Assembly (NCBI GenBank): GCA_012270525.1
Contig: JAAXIE010000234.1
Span: 1 to 5,225 of the forward strand
DNA: 5,225 nt
Origin: Dehalococcoidia bacterium
Lineage (GTDB): Bacteria; Chloroflexota; Dehalococcoidia; UBA3495; JAAXIE01
Direction of reading: 5' to 3'
Below the pieces are notes generated by a model. That model had not been told where the DNA came from and made no database searches. It saw only the letters and a list, made by a program, of their open reading frames with translations. Shown one piece after another: positions 3,620-5,225 of this stretch; within the stretch, counting starts at the first letter, position 1; each line of letters starts with the position of its first letter. The position numbers and the translations under genes are program-made.

Positions 3620-5225
3620 AGATGTGGCAGTTAACAGGCCGAAAAAGGGCCTGTACGACCCCTCTTTTGAACACGACGCCTGTGGCGTTGGGGTTGTCGT
3701 CGACATCAAGGGACGCAAGACCCACGACATCATCGGACAGGGCCTCCAGGTTCTCATCAACCTGGGGCATCGGGGCGCATGCGGCAGCGACCCCGAAACC
3801 GGGGACGGCGCAGGGCTGCTGGTGCAGATGCCTCACGCTTTCTTCCAAGCCGAGGCCACCAAGCAGGGCATACAGTTGGGTCAGCCCGGAGAATGGGCCG
3901 TAGGCATGGTGTTCCTACCGCAGGACCCCCAGGAGGGGGTTTATTGTCGGCAGGCCCTGGAGAGAATAACCGCTGAAGAAGGACAGGAGTTCCTCTGCTG
4001 GAGGGACGTCCCCGTAAATCCCGGCGCCATCGGTGCTAACTCCCGCCTGGTGATGCCGGTTATCCAGCAGGCAATCATTGGCAGGGGTGCCGACACCCCC
4101 GACGAAGCCTCCTTCGAGCGGAAACTGTATGTCATCCGCCGCCGGGTGGAGAACGAGGTGCTGGCCTCGGATATCAGAGATCCCTCGTCCTTCTACATCC
4201 CCTCGCTATCGGCCAACCGGATCGTCTACAAGGGCCTGCTGATGGCCCACCAGATATCGGGCTTCTATCTGGATCTGGCCGATGAGTCCATGGTCTCGTC
4301 CTTCGCGATGGTCCACTCGCGCTTCAGCACCAACACCCTGGGTTCATGGCGTCTGGCCCACCCCTACCGGTTCCTGCAGCACAACGGCGAAATCAACACC
4401 CTTAGGGGCAACATCAACTGGATGGCCGCCCGCCAGGGAATCCTGTCCTCCCAAGCCTTCGGAGATGACCTCTCCAAGATATTCCCGATCATCTACCCAG
4501 GCCAGAGCGATACCGCCTGCATCGATAACGCCTTGGAACTGCTGCTGCACACTGGCCGCTCGCTGCCCCATGCAATGCTGATGCTCATCCCCGAAGCCTG
4601 CGCTTCAATGGTCGACATGCCCCAGGAAAAGCGCGACTTCTACGAGTACTACTCCTGCCTTATGGAACCGTGGGACGGGCCTGCACTCATCGCCTTCACC
4701 GATGGCACCCGCGTCGGTGTCATTCTCGACCGGAACGGACTGCGCCCCTTCCGCTACTTGGTAACCAAGGACGACCTTCTCGTTATGGCATCGGAAACGG
4801 GCGTGCTTCCCGTTCCTCCCGAGGATGTCCGGTTCAGGGCCCGGCTGCAGCCGGGACGCATGTTCCTCGTGGACCCTTCGCAAGGCCGGATAGTATCCGA
4901 CGAGGAAATCAAAGCAGAACTGGCTTCCCGGCATCCCTTCGGTGAGTGGCTGGCCCGCAACAGGGTGACGCTGGATGATCTGCCCGCCCCAGTACAGGTG
5001 CAAGGCCTCGATTTCGCCACCCTACCGACCCGCCAACGGGCTTTCGGCTACACCCAGGAAGAGTTGCAGATGCTCATCGATCCCATGGCTTCGGGCGGAG
5101 CTGAAGCCGTCGGCTCCATGGGTAACGATACACCCCTCGGCGTGCTGTCGGATCGCAGCCCTCTGGTCTTCAGCTACTTCAAGCAGTTGTTCGCGCAGGT
5201 CACCAATCCACCCTTGGACGCCATC
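3588..5225 (+). CDS. gltB: Glutamate synthase large subunit, N-terminal part (runs off the window end)
   Basis: The enzyme transfers the glutamine amide nitrogen to 2-oxoglutarate to make two glutamates, using ferredoxin or NAD(P)H-derived electrons. The window holds 546 codons, about a third of the usual length of roughly 1500. LYDPSFEHDACGVG carries the class II amidotransferase nucleophile Cys32, which is normally exposed by removing the leader peptide. Further glutaminase landmarks follow: HRGACGSDPETGDGAG, HSRFSTNT from residue 243, HNGEINTLRGN from 265, SDTACIDNALELLL from 307, and DRNGLRPFRY. The central domain starts at the end with SMGNDTPLGVLSDRSPL and FAQVTNPPLDAI. TTG at 3588 is chosen because AGGAG lies 7 nt upstream (3576-3580). 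GTG at 3624 is the alternative; it has only a weak site but would place Cys at residue 20. The FMN and iron-sulfur parts lie outside the window. The family call is firm. Confidence 0.96.
   Translation, partial: MPFYPYPSLGKDVAVNRPKKGLYDPSFEHDACGVGVVVDIKGRKTHDIIGQGLQVLINLGHRGACGSDPETGDGAGLLVQMPHAFFQAEATKQGIQLGQPGEWAVGMVFLPQDPQEGVYCRQALERITAEEGQEFLCWRDVPVNPGAIGANSRLVMPVIQQAIIGRGADTPDEASFERKLYVIRRRVENEVLASDIRDPSSFYIPSLSANRIVYKGLLMAHQISGFYLDLADESMVSSFAMVHSRFSTNTLGSWRLAHPYRFLQHNGEINTLRGNINWMAARQGILSSQAFGDDLSKIFPIIYPGQSDTACIDNALELLLHTGRSLPHAMLMLIPEACASMVDMPQEKRDFYEYYSCLMEPWDGPALIAFTDGTRVGVILDRNGLRPFRYLVTKDDLLVMASETGVLPVPPEDVRFRARLQPGRMFLVDPSQGRIVSDEEIKAELASRHPFGEWLARNRVTLDDLPAPVQVQGLDFATLPTRQRAFGYTQEELQMLIDPMASGGAEAVGSMGNDTPLGVLSDRSPLVFSYFKQLFAQVTNPPLDAI

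Noticed and set aside
3519..5020. Several open frames on both strands overlapping gltB.
   Set aside because: The gltB frame is continuous and carries all glutaminase motifs; the others are frame shadows.

Overview
The window has medium-high G+C and strong GGAGG-type ribosome binding sites. It is bacterial chromosomal DNA. The three small DsrE-type proteins, the style of the glutamate synthase N-terminus and a secreted S1-type protease pre-pro region suggest a Chloroflexota-like organism (Dehalococcoidia/SAR202 type). That placement is from recalled similarity only and is low to moderate in confidence. No tRNA, rRNA, insertion sequence or CRISPR array was seen.

Layout. (1) Bases 1-677, minus strand: the N-terminal 225 residues of the membrane AAA+ protease FtsH, cut by the window edge just after Walker A. 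A candidate promoter lies at 718-746. (2) Bases 678-927 hold no gene. They contain that promoter, a 12-bp palindrome and a nested hairpin that covers the stop codon of the next gene. (3) Bases 928-1704, minus strand: a secreted trypsin/streptogrisin-like serine protease. It keeps the signal peptide, pro-region and catalytic His, then stops before the catalytic Asp and Ser. Its start is also abnormal, so it looks like a decaying gene behind a still-strong promoter. (4) Bases 1750-2117 are a divergent regulatory region: a near-consensus promoter for the protease on the minus strand, a TTGACA-17-TAGGAT promoter on the plus strand, and four copies of TGACAC/GTGTCA. (5) Bases 2118-3260, plus strand: a compact operon of three different DsrE/DsrF/DsrH (TusBCD-like) proteins. 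(6) Bases 3261-3587 hold no firm gene. They contain several hairpins, a possible 52-codon ORF and a promoter with a perfect TATAAT. (7) From 3588 (or 3624) to the window end, plus strand: the N-terminal half-kilobase-plus of ferredoxin/NAD(P)H-type glutamate synthase large subunit, comprising the glutaminase domain and the start of the central domain.

How the parts relate. The DsrE trio probably forms a sulfur-relay type hetero-oligomer, but no DsrC/TusE, TusA or rhodanese partner is visible here. gltB appears to have its own promoter and is probably a separate transcription unit for nitrogen assimilation. FtsH and the broken protease are on the opposite strand and are functionally unrelated to the plus-strand genes as far as the sequence shows. 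The least explained items are the three-gene DsrE set, the repeated hexamers in its promoter region, the structured leader before gltB, and the protease with its double start problem and abrupt end.
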